Assembly: GCA_964019135.1 (NCBI GenBank)
Contig: OZ025257.1
Location: 20,983,971 to 21,047,970 of the forward strand
Length of the DNA stretch: 64,000 bases
Origin: Arenicola marina
Lineage: Eukaryota; Annelida; Polychaeta; Arenicolidae
Direction of reading: 5' to 3'
Positions 23,640-35,400 of the stretch are shown here, one piece after another (position 1 is the stretch's first letter; each line of letters begins with the position of its first letter). The notes below the pieces were generated by a model. It worked only from the letters and a program-made list of their open reading frames with translations. It did no database searches and was not told the origin of the DNA. The position numbers and the translations under genes were made by a program.

Positions 23640-24080
23640 CATCTAGAAAACAAAGTATCCACAATTTATGCATCCATCGTCCAAACGGTTCCTTGATGCA
23701 AATGGCCTGAGAAGAGCACTGTCCGACAACTTCTCCGCACAGGTGCGTGTTGCCTCTGGCAGAGCAGTGAGATTCAGAACTGACAGTTTGGCAACTTTGA
23801 TGGCCATCACAGCTAAATGGGACCAAGAAAGATCACAGGATGCATTGGAAACATCCTCAATATTACATTTGACGATTGGCGTCTGAAGCAAAATGGTGAG
23901 CGTTGTGATGAGATTTCGTTATTGAAGATCTGCCTTGAAGAAGCCGGCCCAGGCTTGCTGCTTCGTGCAAAGTATGCCACACAAAGCCACTCAGCTTATT
24001 GCAGTGTCTTGTTCAGAATCAGAATCAGAAACAGTGTCTTTTATTTGATCAAATATAGTAATACAATATGTAACAGATAA
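23640..24080 (+). other. Unassigned open frames, possible exon remnant
   Basis: A plus-strand frame (23,668-23,886, 72 codons) and an overlapping one (23,817-24,080, 87 codons) have a balanced, protein-like composition unlike the surrounding DNA, with charged stretches such as AKWDQERSQ and FDDWRLKQNGER. GT motifs (CAG/GTGCGT at ~23,741, AATG/GTGAGC at ~23,894) could be splice donors. The minus strand is also open for 82 codons. I recognise no family, and it could equally be a decayed transposon piece. Confidence 0.2.
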
Positions 24081-24984
24081 TATATCCAAAATAGCTTTGT
24101 TGCTCAAAAATAGAATTGTTGACGTTACCAAGTTCATACCCACCCAAGGGATATCAAAAGGCATCGTTCCAAGAGGCTATTCAGTGATATCCATAATTTA
24201 CTTATCAACTGTACTGCAGTAGCAGAGACAATTACTACTTGCAATGGCATATCTAGTAATTTTATACAAAAATACAAAATGACCCAAGATATGCTTATCT
24301 TGACCATAATTAAACAAACTATGTGCAATTATATATTGACGAATGCAGCATTTCATACTGAATAAAGGTATAACTGTTTCGACATGCTAGTTTAAAAATA
24401 AATCACACTGTTCGTACATAACCAATTTAATTTCGAATTTGGCGGCTTTATTCAAAATGGCGACCAAAAAGATCATTAAGATCACTATTGGCTACACCGC
24501 CCTCATCCCCCCCCCCCCCCCGCCGTTATGAGTTCTTCTTGAGAAATGAAGAAACGAACATCACTACCTACAGCTTCAATAACATAAAAACTAAACGGAT
24601 GTCGGGGATTCGCTCAATCAATCCGCACAATTTCCGTCCTTTGTTCTTGTGCGAATCGACCGCATCCCGTTGCTTAACTATAAAGTGTAATAGCGAATGT
24701 GCATCGGTTTTTGCAACTCACCAGAAATCGGAATTAAATGCATGCGCAAGAGATCGAACCAGTATCAGAATGGAAAAAAATATGTACTGAATCGCAAAAT
24801 GAAAGGGCGATAGTCCCTTGCCAATTATGACGTGCTGAAGGTGACGTGGGTAACGAAGGTCCCAAGAGGCTATATCTGGCCTATTACTATATTTGTACAT
24901 TACGTGAGCCAATCACCCGCCCACGATGTATTGGTTGCATGGGCAGAAAAACCCCTACAATATGGTAGAGACAAACATCTGCCT
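24081..24984. other. Intergenic; ATGGCG site at 24,456 and C run
   Basis: TTCAAAATGGCGACCAAAAAG near 24,452 is YY1-like and opens 17 codons before a C run at 24,510-24,522. No gene is supported. Confidence 0.3.
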
Positions 24985-25845
24985 CTCCCCCACCCATCTC
25001 TTTCTCTATATTTGCCTCTCGGTCCTCTCTCACCCCCTCCTCCTTTCCCTTTCTGTCCTTTCTCCTTTCTCCCCTCCTCCTTTCTCTCTCTTTATGTATA
25101 TTTAGATATAGTTTTATGTAAAGATATTCATGCCCTACATCGGTAACACCGCTTTATTCGGGGATGTTGCCCAATATAGAATGTCGATCCGTTCTTCGTC
25201 CACTCCTACGTCTATATATAGCCCTATTTGAATGCCTAAAAGCTGAGGGCTCTGTCAGGGAACGACCATAAGATGACCCAAACCTCCACAATCTGATACT
25301 TTATTGTCCCCATCCACAGCAAAAAGGGACCCATCGTCATAATTGTTTCTTTTGTAGAAAAAATTCCAGTTCGGGATGAACGGCCTGTCCATGCCTTCTG
25401 TGCCCCCCATGTTTCTCTCTTTCTTTCTCCATCTCTAGCTCTGGCTCTGGCTCCCCTCTTTCTTTCTCATCCTCTCTTTTGTCTGTCACCCTCTTTCTGC
25501 CTCTCTCGTTCTCACGCTCTCAGTCTTTCACTACCTCCCTCACCCCTTCTATCTTCTCTTTCTCCTCTCTCCAAATCTCTCCCTTGCTCCCCCTCTCTCC
25601 CCCTTCCCCTCTCTCTTTCTCTCTCTCTTTCAATATATATCTCTCTCTTTCCATATGTATCGCTCTCCCTCTCTCGACAGTTTCTTTCTCCCCTCGTCTC
25701 TCTCTCTCTCTCTTTATTTCCACCCCCCGCCCTCTCCTTGGCCCCTCCCGTCGCCATCTCTCTCTCTCTCTCTTTATATCTCCCCCCCACCTCTCCTTCG
25801 CCCCTCCCGTCGCCATCTCTCTCTCTTCCCTTTTCCTCCCCACTA
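24985..25845. repeat. Polypyrimidine (CTCT/TCTT)-rich tracts
   Basis: Two tracts, about 24,985-25,115 and 25,395-25,845, with an internal ~70-base repeat (CCCTCCCGTCGCCATCTCTC at about 25,746 and 25,805). Open frames on both strands (139-149 codons, Ser/Leu-rich or Arg/Glu-rich) are composition artefacts. Such tracts can form triplex DNA under supercoiling. Confidence 0.85.
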
Positions 25846-25855
25846 ATATCAAGAA

Positions 25856-27806
25856 AAAACGGAAGCAGCGGAAACGTGTTTCTGAAAGAGCGAGAAGAAA
25901 TAATATCAGATCCATAATAAGTAAGTGACATATTTAATAACTATTTCATAGACGTTGCCAAAAAACAATATGACATACCAGATGATCAACCAATAGACGA
26001 AACCCTTCTTTATCACATAGACCATAAATCCGTTACGGCTGTAAAGGAAGGTAACCAAGGCATAACGGAAACCTTTAACTTTCGGGAAGTAAGTAGCCAC
26101 AAGATATACAATGCACTTAAAGGCATTGACGTGTCGAATGCTAGTGCCTACGACAAGATACCTCCGAAGCTTATCAAGCTGGGAGCTGCCATCCTGTGTG
26201 AGCCATTAAGGTCTGTGTTAAATATGACGATTAATTGTAATACGTTTCCAAAAGAACTAAAATACGCTGAAGTCACACCGATTTTCAAGATAAGGACAAC
26301 TTAAATAAGGAAAACTGCAGGCCGGAAAGTGTTTTCCCCTGTATTTCCAAGATATATGAAAAAATATTGTGTGACCAGCTTACGTCCTTTATGGAACCCA
26401 GGTTATCACAAACTATCTGGGTTTAGAAAGGGACACAGCTGTCAAAGCCTACTGATGCGTTTTGTTGAAGACTCAAAAAATGCATTAGATGATAATCAAG
26501 TTATGGGAGCTATACTAATGGATCTCTCCAAAGCATTCGATGGTCTTCCACATAGGTTATTAATTACCAAGATGAACGTTTATGGCATAAGTAAACAATC
26601 ATATACGCTAGTTGCAAGCTATCTTACGAACCGCGAATAGAGGGTAAAACTAGGACATAATCGGAGCAAGTGGCTTTATCTCAAGAAAGGAGCACCACAG
26701 GGATGTGTTTTGGGTCCATATATGTATAATGTATTTACGAATGATCTGCTAGTATCCACCGCACGGGAAACATAAGTATAATTATGCTGATGATAATACT
26801 GTGGCGGCTCAAGGTAAGCAGTTTAACAACGTTAAGGTAACTCTCGAAAAGGCATTATCGGAGATAACATGGTGGTTCACTGATAATTACATGAAAGCGA
26901 AGCCAAGTAAGTACCAGGCAATCGTGTTTAAAAAAGAGAAACGAATTAAGTCAGCACAGATCGTTTTCGATTTCTGGAACAGAACTGGCAGCAGAACAGG
27001 AAGTAACATTACTAGGTATTCAACTGGACGCTAGGTTAACTTTCGGCAACCATATATCAAGTTTATGCAAAAAGGCTGGAAAAAGTATCAATGTTTTAGC
27101 TATAGTTTCTAAATCAATGGATGATGATAGTAAACTTACGTTATTTCATTCTTTTATCCTTTCGCATTTTAATTATTGTCCCGTTGTATGGCATTTGTGT
27201 GATATGAAAAATATGCGTAAGATTGAAAAGATACAGGAGCGGGCATTGAGGTATGTGTTTAATGACTTTAGATCAGAATACGCAGTTGAGGAAGAGATTG
27301 GGTAGACCATTGCGACACGTTGAACGATTTCGCAGCATATCATTAGAAGTTTTCAAGAGTATCAACAAGATTGGCCCCAGTTATCTTAATGACATGTATA
27401 ACGTGAAGGAAAGCAATTACATTTAAAAAAATGGGCCAAATAGATGTATGCCACGCGCTAAGACAACAGCTTATGGCCATAATTCATTGACGTATCAACG
27501 TAGCAAGCTATGGAACATGCTCAACAAGGAAACGAAGTTAGCCAAATCTGTCAAGCAATTTAAAACAACCCTATCAACGTCGGATGTGTCCTTGTGTCAC
27601 TGTAATTCGTGCACATTGTGCAACATAGCTAATGGGTAAGGTTTTATGAGATGCAAAGGTTGTTATATTTTTATTGTCATATGTATTTATATCTCATCCT
27701 CTTATGTAATATTATCATTGTCGGTCAATAGCACGTGTGCTAATGTTTATTGTTGACTTTCACATACCGACGTTAAATAAAACTGTATCTTATCTTATGT
27801 TATCTT
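25856..27806 (+). pseudogene. 5'-truncated, decayed non-LTR retrotransposon (reverse transcriptase), CR1/Jockey-like
   Basis: Successive plus-strand frames give recognisable reverse transcriptase blocks in order: an SNASAYDKIPPKL block (~26,140), an LSGFRKGHS block (~26,415), MDLSKAFD with the first catalytic Asp (~26,518), GAPQGCVLGP (~26,689), and the catalytic YADD box (26,783-26,794). A C-terminal GHNSLTYQRSKLWN block (~27,478) follows, ending in a C-x-C-x4-C-x2-C cluster. The frame changes at about 26,290, between 26,330 and 26,405, at 26,772 and near 27,005, and stops lie at 26,304, 26,640, 27,034 and 27,305, so it is dead. The endonuclease domain is missing, the usual result of 5' truncation. 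The 3' end carries AAATAAA and a short TATCT repeat tail at 27,774-27,806 rather than poly(A), as in CR1-like groups. The clade is uncertain. Confidence 0.9.
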
Positions 27807-28319
27807 TCCATGTGCTGGCCCGTGAAATGCAATTTCGGCTCCGGGATGAATTTTGTAACTTCCACGCCTTCCAGACCAGTTTAAGGGCACACTGACCCTT
27901 AAACGTTTTTTTTTAGTAAACAGCATAAAATGAATTTGCCCATGATATGTGCATGTGAGCGAGGAGCTGTGGCGAGATGGGAGATTCCTTCCATCTATCC
28001 AAATAACACGCTCGCTGATATCTTTTTAAGATGTCAAGACGCAATGCATATTACGTCTAAATCCGAACAGTGATCAAGAAGAGGTTATTGCACGCACAAA
28101 AATGGCCATCTTACATATCTGGGGATATGCTTAATATGTATAGAGCCGCTGGCAGTGGTGCGGTACTCTGTAATGTCTCTTCGTAATGCCTGTTTTTCTC
28201 TGCTAAGCCTAGCCTCGAGGGTGGCGTTCGCACCCCACGCTCACTGACGCCCGTTAACTCAACCGATATCTACCTCGCAGACTGGAGGCCTAAGCCAAAA
28301 TCTCCCTGGGGGTGGCAGC
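27807..28319. other. Intergenic
   Basis: No gene or repeat recognised. It follows the retrotransposon tail directly. Confidence 0.4.
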
Positions 28320-29345
28320 GGGGGTGGGTGCGTGGAGGTGGCTGGGGAGGAGGGTGGGGGGCGGGGGTGGTTGTAGACCCGCGGATTGTGGCTTGGAGGG
28401 TTCCTGTACTCAAAGCTCCCTTAAATCCGTTGATAGTCAATCAGCAGATTTGTCTCAGGTGGGGGTCGGTTGGGTATGGTGACGTAAACACCAAGGCCCC
28501 ATGTACAGGACCCCCCCCCCTCCTTCCTGTCGAACCATCCTGTCGCCCTTCACTGTCTCTGAAGGAGCTCCGCAAGGTCGAGGGATCTATTGAACCCCTT
28601 ACTTGTACCCGGGAAGAGGAGGAGGATGGGGGGGGGGGGCGGGGCGGCGAGGCGGAGCGCTGGAGGAGAGCGTGCCCAAGACGAGGTTGGCACTGGGGTG
28701 GCCCTCCATGGAGCCTGTCACCGCCTTTTGTGTTCCCTTCCATCGACCGCTAACAGAGAGACAAACTAGGTGATATCCATGTCCCCACCACGCCACACCG
28801 CCCCCCCCCCGCCACCCACCCTAGACCGCTAACAGAGAAACAAACTAGGTGATACCCATGTCCCCACCACGCCACATCGCCTCCCCTCTCTCCTCCACGC
28901 CCCCACCACGCCACACCGCCCCCCCCCCACCCTCCACCACGCCCCCACCCCTTTCAATCCCCACCTAACTTCCCCTCTCCTCTTACAGACGCCTGCCTCG
29001 ACCTATATTTGCCTTCGCCTTGAGTCCCTTGAGTCCCTTGAGTGGGACTGACCACCGCTCCGTTTGAACGGTAGTCTGTTATCCCTCGACCCATTCAGTC
29101 TCATTCCCCTCTGCCTTGGCGACCTATTATTGCCCCGCGGGCAGCGGGGTTTGGAGACTTAAAATAGGGTTGGACTGTGGGGGAGGGGGCTGGAGGGGGG
29201 GGGGGGGGGCAGTCCAGTATAAAAAGGGAGAAGAGGGGCACACTTAAGATGGCATCCATTTTATTTCGAAAAAGCGCCATCATCGCTTAAAAGGAAAGGT
29301 GTCGTGTGTGGGGGCAAGGGGGGGGGGTGGGGGGTGGTTCTGGGA
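28320..29345. repeat. GC-rich stretch with homopolymer G/C runs and an ~80-bp tandem repeat
   Basis: G runs at about 28,350, 28,628, 29,195 and 29,320 and C runs at about 28,510, 28,800 and 28,920. At 28,747-28,800 and 28,826-28,880 the phrase CCGCTAACAGAGA(G/A)A plus CCATGTCCCCACCACGCCAC is repeated. Frames of 100-141 codons here are Gly/Pro-rich and not supported as genes. Confidence 0.7.
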
Positions 29346-29805
29346 GAGGGTGTGCGGACCTCCTAGTGCATCCGCCACTTCTCAAATAAGTATACTTATT
29401 TGCAGTGCCAAAGATCCTAATCTGACGAGATTTGTCGTTTGCATCGCTGACCAGGGTCAACAACATTTCAGCAGATCCCCGGAGGTTTCTTGGCCTGCTT
29501 AATTAATGTGTGGATAAAAGTGGCCTATAACGCCAATCCACGATACCGACCGGGAACTTTAAAAGCTAAATATTGTCATCAGGGTCTGGACATGAACATA
29601 ATTCACCATCTTCATTATTTCAAATACATAATGAGTGCTACTTAATCGCTATATTAACTGAAGTCCATATATTGAGCGTTTATCAAGTATACGAAACCAT
29701 GTGTAATATTTCGTGGCTCGCAGAAGCGCTTCACAGTGTTTTTGTCCACGCTCGTTTTTCTATTTCCTCCAGAGCATCCGTCACCTTTCTCGGCCAGCAC
29801 CAGAC

Positions 29806-30070
29806 CAGGGGCCAATCCAGGAATTTGAAAGGGGGAGAAGCCACGCCTACGCTTGAGTCCTTTTTCATTAATCGTCTGAAATTGACAATCATAGTGGGTG
29901 GTAGGTGCAAGTTAGGGCTCATTTCTGAAACTGACAAGAATATGACATGCTGCTTTGTTTGTCCGGCTTGTTTGTCCGACATAGCGCACATGGATGACCT
30001 TTTTTCGCCACATGATAGGATAAAAGCAACAGTGACGTCAGTGAATGATTGACAGCCCGGATCGGTCTAT
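29806..30070 (-). mobile_element. MITE family M1, copy a
   Basis: A 265-base copy of the element found at 44,122-44,387 and 53,219-53,479, here in reverse orientation. Conserved interior landmarks are GTCAGTTTCAGA(G/A)ATGAG, GCATGTCA and CACTGACGTCA when read on the minus strand. The ends are CCAATCCAGG on the left and GGATCGGTCTAT on the right, a ~12-base terminal inverted repeat. No transposase is encoded, so it depends on an autonomous relative. Confidence 0.75.
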
Positions 30071-32112
30071 TGCATAAGTTATATACACATTGATGTATGG
30101 AAGCGGATGTCGTAGTTAGACTGCTGGTCTGGACTCCGAATTCCAGCGGCGCCGACAGGAAACGAAGTAGCAAAAATACCATGTCAACAAACCAGAGTGC
30201 AGTGACCTCATCATCACTTCCACGAAATTGATCGCCTGTGGTTTCCACAAAACTTGCTCTCGGAGATTCAATGCCCTCCGTCGGCCAGTCGTCTCCCTGG
30301 ATACCAATCCCAGGACCCGAGGCATTTATCCTGTGTTTGGCAGACGCCCGCCCAACTATAGAGCATATTCAGCATATCAAAGACAACCCAATTTCGACCA
30401 GAAGGCAACATAAGCCGGTTTGGATAACAAAAAAGCATTTGTCGTTTTTTTTGAATTTCCGGTGTTTGTCGCCGCTGAGTTCGGTGGACTGACGCTAAGA
30501 AACGCTGTCGCTGTCGTGAAACCATACCCATGAAGTCATTCGTGAGGAGTGGAATGCGAGACGTCTACTTCTTGCCACCTTCGTTGGTCTGTTACACTAC
30601 TTTATCGAGAATGATAAAGGCAAATTGTTCTTGATTTCAGACGCAGCCGTAAATTAAGCATAAATGTAAGTATGCGTTATTTGCAATTTATCGAAGAATA
30701 ACAAATAAAAGTTTCTTAAGTACTCAATATAGTTTGTAACAGTCCAGTGGTGGATCCAGGAGCTGGGGGGGGGGGGAAGTTAGTGGGCTTCAGCACTCAA
30801 GCGGGTTTTTGTTAAGGCAAATTATATGGTGGAAAAAAATATAAGACACTGGGAGTCGTATAATTATATAGTTCAGGAATTTGCATAGTTTGGTGTTAAT
30901 GTATAATTGTGGGCGATAATGTGACTGGGAATTTCGTTCCGTTTCTGTAAGAGCTGAATCCATTAGGCCCAAACACACACACCGTTGTCACTGCATCAGT
31001 AAATAGTCGATTTCGTGGGTCCAAGGGTAACAAATGCCATGCCAATTAGCCATAAGGCCTAATAGAGGTATCCAAATACAGGGAAGACAGGCCTCAATAG
31101 ACACTGCGCTCACTCTCCGGGATTATCGGGCTTTATTTTTAGCGAATCAACTTCAAGTGCTTCATTACCAGCACAAAACAACTCCGTCACATACTCTGGA
31201 CAGGAAAACACGTGTTCTGTCTGTGTCGCCCATTACATAGCTGGCTTCGCGTGACTCACAACAAACAGTATCTGGTCTTGCCCTGCAGGCCACCGGTTCC
31301 TAGGCTCGAAGTAGCAATGTGCAAATGTGTCTTGTCAAGATTCGACTGCAAGTTCGTCATTGGCAAAGCAATTTTTATGCTCGAGACATGCACCACTCGT
31401 CCTTATCGTTTTGCCCTTCCACGCCAGTCGCCATAGAGCAAAGAGGAAGCATCCAACGAACCGGCTGTCCAAATATGTCGTAGTTTTGCCTTGTTCCGCA
31501 AGTATCATGCTGCGCCGTAACATTCCCACGGGATGAGCAATCTTCCATTAATGACGTCATGCGTAAATCGCTTGGGACGCCGACTGAGACGCACCGGATT
31601 CGATCGACTGCCGTGGTAACTCAAAGCGACGACTGTTTTAATGTTTTCGCGCTGCACCCCGATGTGTGTGTTTGTTTATGGGATGGCGTTTGTAGGGGAA
31701 TGGCCAAAGGGGTGGAAAACAGTTATTAAATGTAATGAACCTTATCTCGACCGCACCACTTGCATCTATTTATTTAAGTCATTCTGATATCTTGATTTAC
31801 GGTCCTTATATGAAGAAGGGGTACGTCGGGACGCAGAGACTGGGGGTGGGGGGCGGCGATATATTGTGCAGCAATGGCCATAGCCATCATCATTCTGTTC
31901 CGGAGACTGATGTCGTATAGAATCTATGGAAGGGCAAAATCCAGCCTTCAGGAGACAACCTTGATGTCCGCAATGATGGGATGCAGGATTGGCCATCGCT
32001 CAAGTTCCATTCTGCTTTCAGCGCTTCAGGTTCATTCAACGTTCTTCCCAGGGTGATTTTTATAGACGTTTGCTCATTATACGTTCCTGATATTTTAAGG
32101 CTCAAGAAAATG
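30071..32112. other. Intergenic with one partial MITE end
   Basis: No gene recognised; several 60-87-codon frames have no motif. At 30,745 CAGTGGTGGATCCAGGAGCT followed by a 12-base G run matches the left end of the CAGRGG...GGATCCAGG elements elsewhere, without a visible partner end. Confidence 0.35.
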
Positions 32113-32345
32113 CAACGGAAAGACTGCTACCATCCTGTGATTTGTTAATTGATCACAAGGCAGATAAATGTACCTTCCATAGCATATAAGATCCGATGAA
32201 TTCTCTGTCCAGCATAGGAAAACTCGAAATGTTTTGTACGTCATTTCATTTGATTCTAACTACAAAAAAACGATGAAATATGTAGACCTGACTGTGGTAA
32301 TGAACAAATGAACCGCGTGCAGAGGTGAATCCAGGAATTTGCTAG
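32113..32345 (+). repeat. Dispersed repeat R2, copy 1 (matches 50,241-50,500)
   Basis: TTGTTAATTGATCACAAGGC, CATAGCATATAAGATCCGAT and GACGTCATTTC(A/G)TTT recur in the same order at 50,241-50,500, in the same orientation. The match continues into the left end of the MITE at 32,320. The second copy sits inside a left-arm-only insertion. Confidence 0.85.
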
Positions 32346-32440
32346 GAGGGGGGGGGCTGCACTTTGAAAACTTGCGACCGGGGGCGAGGTACTCGGAAAA
32401 AAACTACCCCCCCCACCCCCCCGCGCTAGATCCGCCCCTG
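32320..32440 (+). mobile_element. 121-bp hAT-like MITE
   Basis: Left end CAGAGGTGAATCCAGG and right end CTAGATCCGCCCCTG are imperfect inverted repeats (CAGRGGYGRATCYAG). Inside them lie a G run on the left and C runs on the right. Too short to encode protein. The 8 bases outside the two ends do not match, so the target duplication has decayed or one end is imprecise. Confidence 0.6.
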
Positions 32441-32569
32441 CGAGTGCCCATATGTCAAGTTCAGGATGAAGCGATTTATTGGGGTCCTATCATGATTATT
32501 ACGAGGGCCAAAACTATTGCTCATCTCCCGACATCACAATGCCAGTCATTAACCCTTTTTCACCTGGAC

Positions 32570-32700
32570 GCGACCATATCCGGAAACACGTGACACTTCC
32601 GTTCGACGCTATTTACCTGTCGGTGGTGTAAAAGTCCCTAACGGTTGAAGACAAGAGCTTGACGCAATTTTTTGGTCTCCCATTTATCCGCCACCAAGAT
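32570..32700 (+). promoter_or_regulatory. Promoter-like motif cluster (ETS, CACGTG, YY1-like ATG)
   Basis: Within 130 bases are CCGGAAAC and ACTTCCG (ETS-type), ACACGTGAC (E-box) and CACCAAGATGGCAG (YY1-type). A 32-codon open frame starts at that ATG (32,698) and ends at a TAG overlapping GTAGGC. Clusters like this are common at TATA-less promoters. No downstream gene could be assembled. Confidence 0.3.
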
Positions 32701-33159
32701 GGCAGTTTTGTATTTTTCGTGTCACGTGCTTTATCATCACGAATGTCCAATAGCTCCGTGCGTCATCGTTTCAGTATTTACTACAATTTGGATGTAGGCA
32801 AGCCAAAATGGTGGATGTACGGACTGTATTCAGCATGCTTTCTCCTGTTGGGGTCAAGATAACTTGCGGCGTACTGATTAAAGGAGGCCCCTTCGAAGAG
32901 ACGCCAGACTAAATGGGCCGGGATGCATGCCGTGATAGCAGCACGATAAGTATAGGTCTTCGTTTTGTTCAATCACAGCAAAACTTATTTTCCATTTCCA
33001 TGTGCTATTTTACCAATTTGCCAATTGCCCGTTTCCTTCCCTTCCTCACCATGTGGCTGTTTTTCCCCTCAGAAAAACCCGCAGACGCTGGCCGTCCGTC
33101 GACTATCTTTACAGATGCCCAACATTGAACCTCTTGCCAGTCCCCTCCACTGATATACA

Positions 33160-34590
33160 TCGTCTCGCTCTCTCTGTCTCTTTCTCTCTCTGCCCTCCAC
33201 CTGTCTCTTTGCCCTCTACTTGTCTCTCTGCCCTCTACCTGTCTCTCTGCCCTCTACTTGTCTCTATGCCCTCTATCTGTCTTTCTGACCTCTACTTGTC
33301 TCTCTGCCCTCTACCTGTCTCTCTGCCCTCTACTTATCTTTCTGCCCTGTACTTGTCTCTCTGCCCTCTACCTGTCCCTGTCCTCTGTCTATCTGTCCTC
33401 TATCTGTCTTTCTGATTTCTACTTGTCTCTCTGCCCTCTACCTGTCTCTCTGCCCTCTACTTATCTTTCTGCCCTCTACTTGTCTCTGCTTTCTACCTGT
33501 CTTTGTCCTCTGTCTATCTGTCCTCTACCGGTCTCTCTACCATCTACTTGTCCCTCTGCTCTCTACCTGTCTCTGTCCTCTGTCTATCTGCCCTCTATCT
33601 GTCTTGCTGACCTCTACTTGTCTCTCTGACCTCTACTTATCTTTCTGCCCTCTATCTGTCTTTCTGACCTCTTCTTGTCTCTCTGCTCTCTACCTGTCTT
33701 TGTCTTCTATCTATCTGTCCTCTACCTGTCTTTCTACCCTCTACTTGTCTCTCTGCTCTCTACCTGTCTCTGTCCTCTGTCTATCTGCCCTCTATCTGTC
33801 TTTCTGACCTGTACTTGTCTCTCTGCTCTCTACCTGTCTTTGTCCTCTATCTATCTGTCTTCTACCTGTCTTTCTACCCTCTACTTGTCTCTCTGCTCTC
33901 TACCTGTCTCTGTCCTTTGTCTATCTGCCCTCTGTCTTTCTGACCTCTACTTGTCTCTGCCCTCTACCTGTCTCTCTGCCCTTTACTTATCTGTCTGCCC
34001 TCTACTTGTCTCCTTATCCTCTACCTGTCTCTCTGATCTCTACCTGTCTCTGTCCTCTGTCTATCTGCCCTCTGTCTATCTGTCCTCTACTTGTCTCTCT
34101 ACCCTCTACTAGTCTCTCTGCCCTCTACCTGTCTCTCAGCCCTATAATTATCTCTCTGTCCTCTACCGGTCTCTCTGCTCTCTACCTGTCTCTGTCCTCT
34201 GTCTCTCTGTGCTCTACCTGTCTCTGTCCTATGTATCTCTGCCTTTTACCTGTCTGTCCTCTGTCTCTCTGTCCTCTTACCTTTCCGCTCTCTATCTGTT
34301 ATTTTGCCCTCTCCCTGTCTATCTGCTCTCTGTCTGTCTGTCTGTCTCTCTCTCTCTGCTCATTAACTGTCTCTCTGTCCTCTATCTGTCTCTCTGCTCT
34401 CTACCTGTCTCTGCCCTCTGTCTCTCTGTCCTATACCTGTCTCTCTGCCCTCTATCTGTCTCTCTGCGCTCTATGTGTCTCCGTCCTCTACCTGTCTCTG
34501 CCCTCTACCTGTCTATCTGCTCCCTGTTTCTCTCTTTCTGTCTCTCTCTCTCTGCTCATTAACTCTCTCCCTGTCATCTCCATGACTTTC
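33160..34590. repeat. 19-bp pyrimidine-rich minisatellite, first block
   Basis: The unit is GCCCTCTACCTGTCTCTCT with variants (GACCTCTACTTGT, GTCCTCTATCTGT). Because 19 is not a multiple of 3, all plus frames show the same Leu/Ser/Cys/Pro-rich phrases, so the 117-215-codon frames are not genes. The strand is almost purine-free for 1.4 kb. Confidence 0.9.
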
Positions 34591-34971
34591 AATTCGTTTC
34601 TCGCTTTGCCCTATACCTTTTCATCTCATCTCTACATATCTCGGACCCTCTGATTATCCCTATAAGTTGTCTCCCTTTTTTTTCTCTCTCGCTCTCTCTC
34701 CGCTTTTTGAATGTCCCTCTGTTATCTACTTGTGTGTGTCTCTGCCCTATACCTGTCTCTAAATAAAATTTGCCTTCTAGCTGTCTCTCTTTCCTCTACC
34801 TGTCCTTCAAATTATTTTTTCTTTTTCCCTCAACTCTTTAACTGTCCGTCTGTCCTCAACTTCTCAGTCTGCCCTCGATCTGTCATTCGGCCCTCTGTTT
34901 CTTTCTCTGCCCCTCTGCCTTTGGTGTCTTTATCTTGCTCTCTCTTCTTTAATTTTATCCTTATCATCTTG
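34591..34971. repeat. Degenerate edge of the 19-bp minisatellite
   Basis: Pyrimidine-rich DNA with decayed units; absent between the two blocks' equivalents at about 36,280, where GACTTTCAATTCG joins directly to the SINE-containing block. Confidence 0.6.
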
Positions 34972-35400
34972 ATTTAGTCAAAAGTAGCGAACATAGATAA
35001 ACCTACCTCAGGGCTACTGTGTCTGAACTGTTTGTGCCGCAAAAAGATCCCATGCTTCTCTGTAACGGGTTACTCTATACCTTGATCGTCCCCATTGTGG
35101 CTAGGCAGCCCCATAGGTCAGTGGGTTAGAGTGCTCGCGCTCACATTGAGTGCTCTGGTCACCCGGAAGCCTAACGGCACGTGGATCGAGGGTTCGAGCC
35201 CCGCTGAGGTCATATCTGTGTGGTCGCAGGATAAAGATCCCATGTCATTCTTCGCAAAGAGTAGGGAGTTACTCCCGGGGACATGGTTCCACCCTCTCTT
35301 CCTTCTCCCATTTACGCGATATGATCAGAATTGGCTAAAGCGTCCTGAATATACAACCAACCAACCGATTGTGGCGACAGGACCTGCAGAGGCTATTATC
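34972..35400 (+). repeat. SINE-containing duplicated block, copy 1
   Basis: About 430 bases from ATTTAGTCAAAAGTAGCGAAC to GCGACAGGACCTGCAG are nearly identical (around 97-98% by eye) to 36,293-36,715. The copies are 1.32 kb apart, separated by more of the same 19-bp minisatellite, so this is a recent tandem duplication of a unit of ~1.3 kb made of minisatellite plus block. Confidence 0.9.
35108..35368 (+). mobile_element. tRNA-derived SINE S1, copy 1
   Basis: The head begins GCCCCATAGGTCAGTGGGTTAGAG (A box with one change from TAGCTCAGTGG) and has a perfect B box GGTTCGAGCCC at 35,191. A tRNA-unrelated body (GTGTGGTCGCAGGATAAAGATCCC region) follows and the tail is an (AACC)n run, ACAACCAACCAACC. 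The A-to-B distance is longer than in a standard tRNA, so the promoter region has an insertion. It contains no coding sequence. Confidence 0.85.

Noticed and set aside
22853..23642. GYRHSLSGTGT-repeat proteins on the minus strand
   Set aside because: The 50-bp unit shifts frame each repeat, so the same phrase appears in all three frames.
33002..34653. Leu/Ser/Cys-rich membrane-like proteins
   Set aside because: They derive from the 19-bp CT-rich minisatellite in all three plus frames.
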